This document shows positions 9,898 through 18,481 of a stretch of 64,000 bases of DNA, piece after piece. The stretch's first letter is position 1. Every line of letters begins with the position of its first letter. The stretch covers positions 1 to 64,000 of the forward strand of contig BBSL01000119.1 of the NCBI GenBank assembly GCA_001319865.1. Direction: 5' to 3'. Position numbers and translations under genes: made by a program. The notes under the pieces were generated by a model. It did not search any database, was not told where the DNA came from, and was given only the letters and a program-made list of their open reading frames with translations. The DNA is from Burkholderia sp. E7m39 (lineage in GTDB: Bacteria; Pseudomonadota; Gammaproteobacteria; Burkholderiales; Burkholderiaceae).

Positions 9898-11130
9898 ATG
9901 TGGAAAAAAGGGAAAGCAGTACTGCTGGCGACATGTACGGCATCAGCGGCGCTTTTGAGCGCACCGGCAACTGCTGCGCCGGCAAAGTTGTCGGATGGTG
10001 TGGTCAAGATCGGGGTCCTGACCGACATGTCGAGTATCTATTCGACGCTAGGGGGACGCGGCGCCGTGCAAGCCGTCAAAATGGCGGCGGACGACTTCAT
10101 GAAAGAGAACCCTGACATCAAGGTCGAAGTCGTCTATGCCGACCATCAGAGCAAAGCCGATATCGCAGCAAGCAAAGCGCGCGAATGGTTCGATCGTGAC
10201 AACGTTGACATGGTGACTGATCTGACGAACTCGAGTGTCGCCTTTGCCGTTATCGACCTGGCGCGTCAACGAAACAGGATTGCCATCGCGACAGGCCCCG
10301 CGAGTTCAGAGATCACCAATTCGAAGTGCACGCCCATTTCCGTTCAATACGTGTATGACACGTACGCGCTAGGCCGTACGACCGCACGCGAGATGATGCG
10401 GCAGGGCGGTAAGACCTGGTACTTCGTCGCGGCCGATTACGCGTTCGGTAAGGCATTGGTCGGCGATGCGTCGAATGCGATCAAGTCCGAGGGCGGTAGC
10501 GTGCTCGGGACTGCATGGGCCCCGCTGCATACATCCGATTTCTCCTCTTACTTGATGCAGGCACAGTCCTCCCGTGCCAAGGTGATCGGCTTGGCCAATG
10601 CGGGCGGCGATTTTGTCAATGCGATGAAAGCGGCCCAGCAATTTGGGCTGACGCGTACGGGTGGCCCCCAGATGACGGGTTTGCTGGTCTTTCTTGCCGA
10701 CGTGCATGCGATCGGGTTGCAAGCCGCGCAGGGTCTCGAATTCTCCACCGCGTTTTACTGGGATCGGGATGACGAAACGCGCAAGTGGAGCAAACGGTTT
10801 TTTGAATCGGCAAATCGTATGCCGGAGCAGACCGACGCGGGGGACTACTCGTCCACCTTGCATTACCTGAGGGCGGTAAAGGCCGCCGGAACCGACGAAA
10901 CCGGCGCGGTGATGAAGAAAATGCGAGAACTGCCGATCAACGACTTCTTCGCCAGGAACGGAAGAATTCGCGAGGATGGCCTGATGGTGCACGACATGTA
11001 TCTCGTGGAGGCCAAAAAGCCTTCCGAGTCGAAGTACCCATGGGATTACTACACCGTCAAGGCGGTGATACCGGGCGAGAAGGCATTCAGGCCGTTGGCC
11101 GAAAGTGCATGTCCGCTTGTCAGGAAATGA
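9898..11130 (+). CDS. ABC transporter substrate-binding protein, branched-chain amino acid (LivK) type
   Basis: A 410-residue periplasmic binding protein. It begins with a Sec signal peptide (basic MWKKGK, hydrophobic core, cleavage near ATAAPA) followed by 'VVKIGVLTDMSSIYSTLGG', typical of the type I periplasmic fold used for Leu/Ile/Val, amides and aromatic acids. GGAGAGAG lies just before the ATG. No permease or ATPase gene of the ABC system is in the window, so it must share components encoded elsewhere or be an orphan. It follows the catabolic operon after 189 bases, on the same strand, so it may capture the substrate of that operon. Confidence 0.9.
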   Translation: MWKKGKAVLLATCTASAALLSAPATAAPAKLSDGVVKIGVLTDMSSIYSTLGGRGAVQAVKMAADDFMKENPDIKVEVVYADHQSKADIAASKAREWFDRDNVDMVTDLTNSSVAFAVIDLARQRNRIAIATGPASSEITNSKCTPISVQYVYDTYALGRTTAREMMRQGGKTWYFVAADYAFGKALVGDASNAIKSEGGSVLGTAWAPLHTSDFSSYLMQAQSSRAKVIGLANAGGDFVNAMKAAQQFGLTRTGGPQMTGLLVFLADVHAIGLQAAQGLEFSTAFYWDRDDETRKWSKRFFESANRMPEQTDAGDYSSTLHYLRAVKAAGTDETGAVMKKMRELPINDFFARNGRIREDGLMVHDMYLVEAKKPSESKYPWDYYTVKAVIPGEKAFRPLAESACPLVRK

Positions 11131-11194
11131 TGTTACCCGCCGCGACCTGTAGAGGAATTCGCTCCGCGAGGAGCCGATGCGGCTGATGTCGACC

Positions 11195-11218
11195 GTCCCG
11201 GCACTCGCGTGTCGGGAC
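11195..11218 (+). terminator. Hairpin after the binding-protein gene
   Basis: A 10-bp stem, GTCCCGGCAC / GTGTCGGGAC (one G-T pair), with a four-base loop TCGC, 65 bases after the stop of the binding-protein gene. It lies between two convergent genes, so it may end transcription. No T-run follows, so an intrinsic terminator is not certain. The rest of 11131-11475 shows no gene I can support. Confidence 0.4.
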
Positions 11219-11475
11219 TCCGGCCGATCAGGCACGAGTCGCGCGAACTTTTGTCATTCGCGAGCGTGATGTCGGGGGGGCGCTTCATCGTCATCAGTTC
11301 AGTAATCTCATGCCGATCGTCTGCACGTCGCTACATCCTGTCGTCGGCTGTTCGAGATCATCGACCGATATAGGTGATGACAGACGCCAGCCGTCGCTGC
11401 AGGGGGTGCATCGGACGCAGGCGGCCTGTTCGTTATCGAAGCGGATACCTGCGGCGCCTGATAGCGACAACGCCG

Positions 11476-12255
11476 TTAGTCACGTTGTCCGGCCGCCGCG
11501 AGGATAAGTTGTGCAATCTCGTCGGGATGAGAGATCAGCGAGAGATGGCTCGCCTTCACTTCGATCGTTTTGGCGCCCATTCGCTTGGCCATGAAGCGTT
11601 CGAGGTCGGGATTGATCGTCCGGTCTTCCGTCGAGACTGCATAGAAGCTCGGCTTCGATCGCCACGCCGCCTTCGTGGTTTTGCCGGTGAGGAGGGCCTT
11701 GTGGAAAGGTTGTTGAACAGCATAAAGGACTTTGGCCTTCGCTTCGGGAAGGTCGCCCGCGAAATCGCGCAGGAACGCTTCCTCGGTCAGACGTCCCTGG
11801 TCGCCGTCGAAGACAATTCCAGCGGAGGCCGGTGGTGTCGGATAGGTCTTGGCCAATGCCGTGTAGTCTTCGCCTGCATCCGGTGCACGTGCTGCCACGT
11901 AGACGAGAGCCGAAACATTGGGATGCATCCCGGCTTCCGTCACGATCATTCCCGAGAACGAATGTCCGACCAGCACCGTCGGACCATCCTGCCGATCGAG
12001 TACTCGCTGTGCTGAGGCAACGGCGTCAGGCAATGTAGTCAAGGGATTCTGGACGGAAGTGACATTGAGACCCACCGCCTGCAATCGCGGGATCACTTCC
12101 GACCAGCATGAGCCGTCAGCGAATAGCCCGTGCACGAGAACGATATTGCCTGCTTTGACCGATGTGGCGGTCGCCGCCGTCACACGGGTAGAGATAAGCG
12201 AAGCGGCGGCACCGGCAACGAGAGCAGTGGAGAATCTACGTCTATTCATCGTCAT
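11476..12255 (-). CDS. Tat-exported alpha/beta hydrolase
   Basis: A 259-residue hydrolase starting at the ATG at 12255 (an ATG two codons later, 12249, is also possible). The N-terminus NRRRFST followed by a hydrophobic stretch and ATA is a twin-arginine signal, so the protein is predicted to be exported folded. 'IVLVHGLFADGSCWS' gives the oxyanion-hole region, 'VGHSFSGM' the nucleophile elbow with Ser, and 'KASHLSLISHPDEIA' the catalytic His near the C-terminus. The family includes esterases and haloperoxidase-like hydrolases, and the substrate is unknown. The next upstream gene on the same strand is a secreted NTF2-like protein 254 bases away. Confidence 0.88.
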   Translation of the reverse strand: MTMNRRRFSTALVAGAAASLISTRVTAATATSVKAGNIVLVHGLFADGSCWSEVIPRLQAVGLNVTSVQNPLTTLPDAVASAQRVLDRQDGPTVLVGHSFSGMIVTEAGMHPNVSALVYVAARAPDAGEDYTALAKTYPTPPASAGIVFDGDQGRLTEEAFLRDFAGDLPEAKAKVLYAVQQPFHKALLTGKTTKAAWRSKPSFYAVSTEDRTINPDLERFMAKRMGAKTIEVKASHLSLISHPDEIAQLILAAAGQRD

Positions 12256-12508
12256 GATCCGTCTTCCATCCTGGTTGTTGTACTGGAAATGATAGGCGAT
12301 GCGGTGCTTTCGAGCAGGATGGACAGCGAGTCGTTCCAGCAACCTTTGAAGTGGATATCTGGCCGTGTTTCTCCGGCCTTTGCTGCTTTGATGGCGGACG
12401 CTAGTCCGTCCGGGCTGACTGGCGCAGCAGCCGATGGATCGGCCATATCCCGTCGCGATAGACGGATGGCGGCGTAGAACATGTTTCGAAGGCTGAAGAT
12501 CACGGGTT

Positions 12509-13036
12509 CTAGCTGCCGGCAGCGGGAGCAGGCGGCACGGGCAGGATGATCTCCGAAGCGATCTTCCAGTCCTTGTCGACTCTTATCCAGTTGATCAACA
12601 CCAGAAACGGCTTTGGCGTGCCATCCTGACCCGCATAGGAGACCGTGATGGTCACCGGCGCGTAGGATTGCGCCACGTCGTTCGTCAAGCCCACCACCTT
12701 GAACTTCGAATAGTCAGGCTGGAGCACAACCGGGCCGGACGTGCCGATGTCGTGCAGTTTCTGGTCAATCGCATCATTGCCCCAGAAGCCGGCCCAGTTT
12801 CCTTCCGAAGCGGTCGCGCTTTTAGCGACGAGAAGGGCCGAAGGAGATTGCCAGAACATGTCATGCAGCGCCTTGAAGTCGTGGCGATTGGCCAATTGCA
12901 TGAGATGGCTGAACCTGGCTCGAATCGTATCCGAAGTTGCCGCGTCCAATGGGTCACGGTAGTCGGTAGACGTGGCCGCGAAGGACGTTGTAAAAACAGC
13001 CAGTGTGCCGGCAAGAGCCAGAAGCGTTTTGCGCAC
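12509..13036 (-). CDS. Secreted NTF2/SnoaL-like protein
   Basis: A 175-residue protein with an N-terminal signal peptide (MRKTLLALAGTLAVFTTSFA). The mature part resembles the cone-shaped NTF2-like (SnoaL/DUF4440) fold: an N-terminal helix with 'DTIRARFSHLMQLANRHDFKALHDMFW', a middle region, and a C-terminal beta segment 'LINWIRVDKDWKIASEIILP'. These proteins are often binding or accessory proteins rather than catalysts. No active-site motif can be assigned. It is on the same strand as the Tat-exported hydrolase, so a shared periplasmic role is possible. Confidence 0.75.
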   Translation of the reverse strand: MRKTLLALAGTLAVFTTSFAATSTDYRDPLDAATSDTIRARFSHLMQLANRHDFKALHDMFWQSPSALLVAKSATASEGNWAGFWGNDAIDQKLHDIGTSGPVVLQPDYSKFKVVGLTNDVAQSYAPVTITVSYAGQDGTPKPFLVLINWIRVDKDWKIASEIILPVPPAPAAGS

Positions 13037-13448
13037 GATGAGATCCCGTTGAACGATAGATGGTGTGCTTCGGTGCGGGCAATCCTGTGCCGGCCCCGTC
13101 GCGATGTTGGATGCGCCCCAGTGTGAGCGTCAATCGATGGTTCTCGACAAAAGCCGGCGGCAACCAGCAACCATATAACTTGGAGTCGGGAACGGCCGAT
13201 GAGTATCGTAGCGGTTGCTGCCCGATCAAAAATATCTGTTTCTTCCGGTTTTGGTACAGGAATGCTGCAATGTGCAGGCGCCGCAAGAGGGCGCTTGAGC
13301 GCGGCGACGCTTGCGAATCTTGAAACTCTTAACCAGGGATTATTTCGACGAGATGACAGAAGTCGTCACTCTCGCGCAGCATTCGACGAAGGGGTAACGA
13401 TCCAAAAATCGGCGTGTGCTAATGAACGTCCGGGGAAATCTCGCTAGA
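13037..13448. other. Intergenic stretch, nothing supported
   Basis: About 410 bases between the NTF2-like gene start and the end of the AraC gene. Short open frames exist on both strands, but none has a convincing start, composition or recognisable motif. The promoter of the NTF2-like gene is presumably at its left end. Confidence 0.5.
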
Positions 13449-14009
13449 TCACGGGCCGGGCGCATCACGCCTGCCATCGCCTCTGAGGTGCAGACGTTGC
13501 CAGGCCTTCGGACTCGTGCCGGTCATTCGCTTGAACCATCGTCCCAGATGGGACTGGTTTACAAAACCGCAGGCCAGAGCAATGGCCTGCAGGGTTAGGC
13601 CGCTATAGAGAAGCATGTCCTGAGCTTGGGCGATCTTGTTTTTGAGTGCCCATCGATGTGGCGGCAAGCCTGTTGATTGCTTGAATTCGCGCGCAAAATG
13701 ACTAGACGACAATCCGCACGCCTGGCTTAGCGCCGCGAGTGTAACCTTGTCATGATCGCGAACCGATAACATGGCCTTGGCAAGTTGCAGATGAGTCGGA
13801 GAGAGGCCACCACGGACCCGGCGTAGCGTTCCCGTCGCGTGAGTGAAGCCGTAGCTGTCGAGTACATATGTTTGAATCGTGCGCGTAGCGAGTTCAAAGA
13901 ACTGCGCGGACGAACTTCTTTCCTGTGTCGGATCCACGCCATTGGCCGCGTGCACCTGTATGGTGACGAACGAAGGATTGGGGCCGCCTGGGTTGGATCG
14001 CTCGATCAC
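13449..14009 (-). CDS. AraC-family regulator, short form
   Basis: A 186-residue protein whose C-terminal half is a complete AraC double helix-turn-helix: first 'KVTLAALSQACGLSSSHFAREF', then 'LTLQAIALACGFVNQSHLGRWFKRMTG' (quoted as landmarks). The N-terminal part is only about 75 residues, too short for a full cupin domain. The GTG start (14009) shares its G with the TAG stop of the upstream DsbA-family gene (TAGTG), so translation is likely coupled. The effector, if any, is unknown. It may regulate its own operon or the exported hydrolase genes downstream. Confidence 0.85.
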   Translation of the reverse strand: MIERSNPGGPNPSFVTIQVHAANGVDPTQERSSSAQFFELATRTIQTYVLDSYGFTHATGTLRRVRGGLSPTHLQLAKAMLSVRDHDKVTLAALSQACGLSSSHFAREFKQSTGLPPHRWALKNKIAQAQDMLLYSGLTLQAIALACGFVNQSHLGRWFKRMTGTSPKAWQRLHLRGDGRRDAPGP

Positions 14010-14689
14010 TATGTAGCCCGCTTCTTCAACGATGTTCGAAGGTCGGCTTGGGGGCCGCCGGCGAGTAGCCGGTCCAGCGCGGCGGTCATGTGCTCTATTG
14101 GCGCGACACCGCGCACGACCACGGGAGGCTGCGGTCGTGCCGTATCACTTGCGATTGTCAACATGACGAAAGGAAGTCCAGTCACGCCGAGTCGACCGGC
14201 CGCTGCTTCATCGTCTTCGATAGCTGTCTTGAAGCGCTGCTCGGCCAGGGATGCAGCCAGCGCCGTCTGATCGACGCCGCACTCGTTTGCTATGTCCAGC
14301 AAAACGTCCTTGTTGCCGATATCTCTTCCATGCTCAAAATACGCCTTGAACAGAGCGCGATGCACACTGTCGAAGCGTCCGGCAGTGCGGCTGAAAAACG
14401 CGGTCTCGAAGGCCAGGCGGCTACGCGGTGCAGAAGGCGGTAGCTTCATTTTCAGATTGCGTTCAGCGGCAAGCGGGTAGACTGCCTTGAGCCAGATGCT
14501 GGTGATGTATTCGCCGTCCGGCTCGATGAGCGCAATGGGGTCGGGCCGCAGTTCGAAGGCGTGCCATTCGACCGCTAACGGCACGCGGGACTCCTCGACG
14601 AATCGGTCGAGGGTATCCATCTGCAGATAACAGAAAGGGCAGACATAGTCAGCCCAACAATCCATGCGAACGGTTGGCATCGGAACCAT
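14009..14689 (-). CDS. DsbA-family oxidoreductase (FrnE/HCCA isomerase-like)
   Basis: A 226-residue thioredoxin-fold protein with the redox motif CPFC in 'DCWADYVCPFCYLQ' and the cis-proline segment 'GVTGLPFVML' near residue 185. The large helical insert typical of DsbA/FrnE proteins lies between them. No signal peptide is visible, so it is probably cytoplasmic, as for FrnE. I take the ATG at 14689, which is preceded by AAGGTG. The frame stays open for another 630 bases upstream, but that part has no family similarity. It is translationally coupled to the AraC gene. Confidence 0.87.
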   Translation of the reverse strand: MVPMPTVRMDCWADYVCPFCYLQMDTLDRFVEESRVPLAVEWHAFELRPDPIALIEPDGEYITSIWLKAVYPLAAERNLKMKLPPSAPRSRLAFETAFFSRTAGRFDSVHRALFKAYFEHGRDIGNKDVLLDIANECGVDQTALAASLAEQRFKTAIEDDEAAAGRLGVTGLPFVMLTIASDTARPQPPVVVRGVAPIEHMTAALDRLLAGGPQADLRTSLKKRAT

Positions 14690-15352
14690 GCGAAAGCACC
14701 TTGATATCCCGCGAGCGCGGAAGCCTACTCGGACCTTGCGGTTGCCCGAAACAATAATACACTCCGGTTCCTGCCGCATAGCGCGCGTCTGCGCTTCGGT
14801 ACGAAAATGCTCTTGATTCAACAGAACTCGTCCAGGCAGCCCGCTTCTTGCTGGGTGAACGTGCGCCTTCACATGATGCGCTATCGCATGCGCGCGCCGC
14901 TGCTCGCGGCAATGTGGGCTACAGCCTGTCCGCAATCGGTCCCAAGGGAAATCTGCGAAGAGCCCTTTTCGGCCGTCGAGCAACCGCATTGTTCGAATGA
15001 TAAGGAAATAAATGCGCGTGCTCGGCGCCATCGCATTCCCCGCCTGGCGGCGAGTCGTTTTATGGCGAGCGCTGACCGGCGTCATGTCGTCGGAATCGGC
15101 TCCTGAATGAAGGAGAGCAGACTCGGCTCGGAAAATCTCTGCAAAATCGGGCGACCAGAACGGGCTCATTTTTCGTCGAAAATGGTGGGCGACACCGCCA
15201 CTGCTCCTATCCCCGGTTTTTCGAGTTGCGCCACGCTGAAAAGCATATTGCCTTCCATAAAACGCGGATGGCGATGGCCAGATCGGACACGGCCGCGTCG
15301 CGACCGAATGCAATTGGGGCAAAATGTCGGTATCAATATAACGGAGACCGGC
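14690..15352. other. Long intergenic region between divergent genes
   Basis: About 660 bases between the DsbA-family gene (minus) and the LysR gene (plus). Open frames on both strands are present, but their predicted peptides are arginine- and serine-rich and match nothing I recognise. Promoters for the two divergent genes must lie here. A single ATCAAT (15333-15338) just before the LysR start resembles half of the element repeated at 19885 and 24312. Confidence 0.4.
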
Positions 15353-16321
15353 GTGGGCATTAACTTCGACTTGAACGACCTCCAGGCGTTTCGAGCAGTG
15401 GTGGAACTGGGAAGCTTCCGCAAGGCCGCCGAAGCTGTCAGCATTTCCCAGCCTGCACTGAGCCGACGGATCGACAAGCTTGAGGAAGCGCTAGGCGTGC
15501 GCTTATTCGAACGCACCACGCGCAGCGTGACCCTCACGACTGTCGGCAGGGTGTTCGCGCCAAGCGCTGAACAGCTTCTCGACGATCTCGACGTCGCGTT
15601 GCTAGGCATTCGCGATGTCTCGTCGAGCCGCCTGGGGCACGTGACTATCGCCTGCACACCCTCCGTCGCGCACTACTTCCTGCCAAACGTCATTGCAGGG
15701 TATCACCGCCGATTTCCGCGCATCAGAGTCAAGCTGCTTGACTCGAGCGCAAACGAGGTGCTTGGCGCAGTTCTCAGCGGTGAAGCGGATTTCGGCGTTA
15801 GCTTCATGGGTAGCCAGGATGCCGAGGTCGAGTTCAAGCTGCTTTTGCAGGACCGCTTCGTTGCCGCATGTCGCCGCGATCATCCGCTCGCGCAAAAGAA
15901 GCGCGTGACATGGAGCGAACTTTACGAGCACGACTACGTGTCCGTCGACAAGACGTCCGGAAACCGACTGCTGCTCGATCAGGCGCTCTCGAATGTCGGG
16001 CCGCGCGTGCCGAGCGTTTGCGAAACGCGCCACGTCACGACCATGCTCGGTCTGGTTGAAGCAGGGCTTGGAGTCGCCGCTGTCCCGTCGATGGCCATGC
16101 CGGGACGCAATCATCCCATCCTCACGAGCGTGCCGCTGGTCGAACCAGTGGTTAAGCGGCGCGTGGGAATCGTGAGGCGTCGCGGGCGCCCGCTGACACC
16201 GGCCGCTCAAGAATTCCACAAAACGATTGTCGAGATGAAGCACGGCGGCGCCGCAAGCAGTGACACATCGGACGATGATGCGTCGCTGGAAAAGCGTCCA
16301 GGCAGGAAGACTGCATCGTGA
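15353..16321 (+). CDS. LysR-family transcriptional regulator
   Basis: A 322-residue LysR regulator with the helix-turn-helix in 'LNDLQAFRAVVELGSFRKAA' followed by 'ISQPALSRRIDKLEEALG' and the 'LFERTTRSVTLTTVG' wing. A full effector domain follows. I choose the GTG at 15353 because GGAG (15343-15346) precedes it by 6 bases; the frame runs further upstream without support. Its stop overlaps the GTG start of the DctA-type transporter by 4 bases (GTGA), so the two are co-translated. It is the best candidate to bind the ATTGAT-N11-ATCAAT elements upstream of the nearby transporter and lyase genes, by position only. Confidence 0.92.
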   Translation: MGINFDLNDLQAFRAVVELGSFRKAAEAVSISQPALSRRIDKLEEALGVRLFERTTRSVTLTTVGRVFAPSAEQLLDDLDVALLGIRDVSSSRLGHVTIACTPSVAHYFLPNVIAGYHRRFPRIRVKLLDSSANEVLGAVLSGEADFGVSFMGSQDAEVEFKLLLQDRFVAACRRDHPLAQKKRVTWSELYEHDYVSVDKTSGNRLLLDQALSNVGPRVPSVCETRHVTTMLGLVEAGLGVAAVPSMAMPGRNHPILTSVPLVEPVVKRRVGIVRRRGRPLTPAAQEFHKTIVEMKHGGAASSDTSDDDASLEKRPGRKTAS

Positions 16322-17619
16322 AGTTGGCAAGACCGCTTCGCTTGCTCTACGTGCAGGTTGTGCTGGCCATGGTGCTCGGTATGGCGCTCGGTCACTTCTT
16401 GCCACAAGCCGGACCGCTGCTCAAGCCCTTGAGCGACGGGTTCATTCGTCTCGTGAGGATGATGATTACGCCGATCGTCTTCTGCACGATCGTCTCGGGG
16501 ATCACGTCGCTTGCGAGCGGAAAGGCGATCGGCCGGACGATTTTTCAGGCGCTGGCGCTGTTTTATCTTCTGACAGCCGTCGCGCTCGCGCTCGGGCTCG
16601 TCACGGCCTTCGTGTTGCGACCCGGTGCGGGTATGCACATCGACGCCGCCCATCTCGACGTGAGTATCCTCGCGCAATATGTGAAGGACCCGCATCCGCG
16701 CGGCGTCGTCGCGTTCGCGATGAGCCTCATCCCCGAGACGATGCTTGGCGCCTTCGACAAGGGCGAGGTGCTGCCAGTGCTGCTGCTCTCGCTGCTGTTC
16801 GGTTTTGCGCTGAATGCCTATCCGAAAGCGGGCAGGCCAGTACTCTCGCTCATCGACGGCATCGCTCAGACGCTGTTCCGCATCCTCGCGATGATCATGC
16901 GGCTTGCTCCCCTCGGCGCATTCGGCGCAATGGCGTTCACGGTGGGCCGCTTCGGCATCCGCTCGGTCGGCTCGCTCGGCATGTTGATGGTGTCCTTCTA
17001 CGTGGCATGCGCGCTGTTCATCGCGCTCATTCTCGCTCCGCTTGCGCGTCTGCACGGTTTCGCGCTTTGGCGGCTCTTGCGCTACATGCGCGAGGAGTTG
17101 CTCATCGTTCTGGCGACGTCATCGACGGAGCCGGTCTTGCCGCGCCTGATCGCAAAGCTGGAGGCGCTCGGCTGCGACAAGGGCGTAGTGGGACTCGTGT
17201 TGCCCGCGGGCTATTCGTTCAATCTCGACGGGACCGCGATCTATCTGACGCTCGCCTCCCTGTTCATCGCGCAGGCTTGCGACGTGCCGCTTTCCGCGCT
17301 GCAAATCGCCACGATGCTCGCAGTCATGCTGCTGACGTCGAAGGGCGCGGCGGGCGTATCGGGCAGCGGGCTCGTCGCGCTCGTCGCGACGCTGACGGTG
17401 ATTCCCGATCTGCCCGTCGCCGGGGTGGCGCTGCTGGTGGGCATCGACCGCTTCATGTCCGAGGCACGCGCCCTGACGAGCGTCATCAGCAACGCCTGCG
17501 CAGTGATCTTCGTTTCGATGTGGGAAGGTGCCTGCGATCGGACGCGTCTCGCGCGGGTGCTCGGGGCAGCCGCGCCGGACGGCGCGGAAGAGCCCGCGCA
17601 GAATGCCCCGGGAAGGTGA
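16318..17619 (+). CDS. Dicarboxylate/amino acid:cation symporter (DctA family)
   Basis: A 433-residue inner-membrane symporter of the DAACS family, which takes up C4-dicarboxylates or acidic amino acids with H+ or Na+. Landmarks are the N-terminal membrane segment after MKLARPLRLLY, 'MMITPIVFCTIVSGI', the serine-rich hairpin 'LATSSTEPVLPRLIAKLE', 'GYSFNLDGTAIYLTLASLF' and the substrate-site helix 'VGIDRFMSEARALTSVISNA'. Length is normal. The GTG start overlaps the LysR stop. The gene ends 24 bases before the convergent binding-protein gene. Co-occurrence with a lyase of the ATP-citrate lyase type suggests import of a di- or tricarboxylate. Confidence 0.92.
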   Translation: MKLARPLRLLYVQVVLAMVLGMALGHFLPQAGPLLKPLSDGFIRLVRMMITPIVFCTIVSGITSLASGKAIGRTIFQALALFYLLTAVALALGLVTAFVLRPGAGMHIDAAHLDVSILAQYVKDPHPRGVVAFAMSLIPETMLGAFDKGEVLPVLLLSLLFGFALNAYPKAGRPVLSLIDGIAQTLFRILAMIMRLAPLGAFGAMAFTVGRFGIRSVGSLGMLMVSFYVACALFIALILAPLARLHGFALWRLLRYMREELLIVLATSSTEPVLPRLIAKLEALGCDKGVVGLVLPAGYSFNLDGTAIYLTLASLFIAQACDVPLSALQIATMLAVMLLTSKGAAGVSGSGLVALVATLTVIPDLPVAGVALLVGIDRFMSEARALTSVISNACAVIFVSMWEGACDRTRLARVLGAAAPDGAEEPAQNAPGR

Positions 17620-17643
17620 CATGAAGGCTGCGCGAGGCTGCTT

Positions 17644-18426
17644 TCAGTGAACGGAAACGCTATCGAGCCCTGTCGACTTGACTTCAGCCTGTACGCCAGG
17701 CGACGCGAGATAGTCGAGTAGCGCTTTCGCTTCCTTCGGATGCTGCGCGCTCACGGGAATGCCCGCGGCGAAGCGCGTCACCGATTGCAACGACTCAGGA
17801 ATCTTTCCGACGAAGGTCGCGCCCTTGACGGGCAGCAGTTCGCTCACCTGCTGAAAGCCGATTTCGTAGTCGCCGTTCGCCACCACGGAGGCTACGGGGA
17901 TGCGCGGGATCATCTTTGCTTTCGACTTGACCTGATCCTCGATGCCGAGTTTGCGGAACAGCTCACGCTCGATGTAGACGCCGCTCGCGCTGTCCGAGTA
18001 CGCGATCGACTTCGCATGCAGCAGCGTCTGCCGGAGTCCGTCCGCCGAACTGATATCGGGTTTCGCCGCGCCTTCGCGCACGACCATGCCGATTCGCGAA
18101 TCGGCCAGCTCTACCCGTGATCCGGGGATCACCTTGCCTTCCTTGATCAGCTCGTCAAGTGCATAGCCAACCATGATGACAGCGTCCGCGGGTTCGCCGC
18201 GCGCGAGCCGGTTGGGAATCGCTTCGGGCGATTTGCCCATCGACGGACCCAGCGCGGTGTCGAGCGTGTTGCCCGTCTCGGACGCGAACTTGGGGCCGAG
18301 CACTTTATACGCCGCGGTAAAACCGCCGGAGCTCATGACGTGCAGGTCGGTGGACTGCGCGTTGGCCGCGGCGGCCGAGATTGCCACGAGCGCCGTCGCG
18401 CACAGTTTCAGAAGCAGATTTTTCAT
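17644..18426 (-). CDS. ModA-like periplasmic substrate-binding protein
   Basis: A 260-residue type II periplasmic binding protein with a Sec signal peptide (MKNLLLKLCATALVAISAAAANAQ). The body 'LHVMSSGGFTAAYKVLGPKFASETG' resembles the opening of ModA-type extracellular solute-binding proteins, and 'DSASGVYIERELFRKLGI' is the usual inter-domain stretch. No ABC permease or ATPase is nearby. It follows the MFS gene by 55 bases on the same strand, so both are probably transcribed from the element at 19859-19909. The ligand may be a carboxylate rather than molybdate; it may act in sensing or capture. Ligand identity cannot be read from sequence. Confidence 0.85.
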   Translation of the reverse strand: MKNLLLKLCATALVAISAAAANAQSTDLHVMSSGGFTAAYKVLGPKFASETGNTLDTALGPSMGKSPEAIPNRLARGEPADAVIMVGYALDELIKEGKVIPGSRVELADSRIGMVVREGAAKPDISSADGLRQTLLHAKSIAYSDSASGVYIERELFRKLGIEDQVKSKAKMIPRIPVASVVANGDYEIGFQQVSELLPVKGATFVGKIPESLQSVTRFAAGIPVSAQHPKEAKALLDYLASPGVQAEVKSTGLDSVSVH

Positions 18427-18481
18427 GATTGGAGTCGTGTCGGATAGCAGGGAATAGGAGCACTGTGCAACGACATGCGCC

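Noticed and set aside
12256-12508. Possible 83-codon gene between the NTF2-like and hydrolase genes
   Set aside because: Peptide unrecognised, it overlaps the hydrolase start and has no convincing ribosome binding site.
14690-15322. N-terminal extension of the DsbA-family protein by about 210 residues
   Set aside because: The extension is low-complexity and Arg-rich with no similarity; AAGGTG before ATG 14689 and the normal family N-terminus favour the short form.
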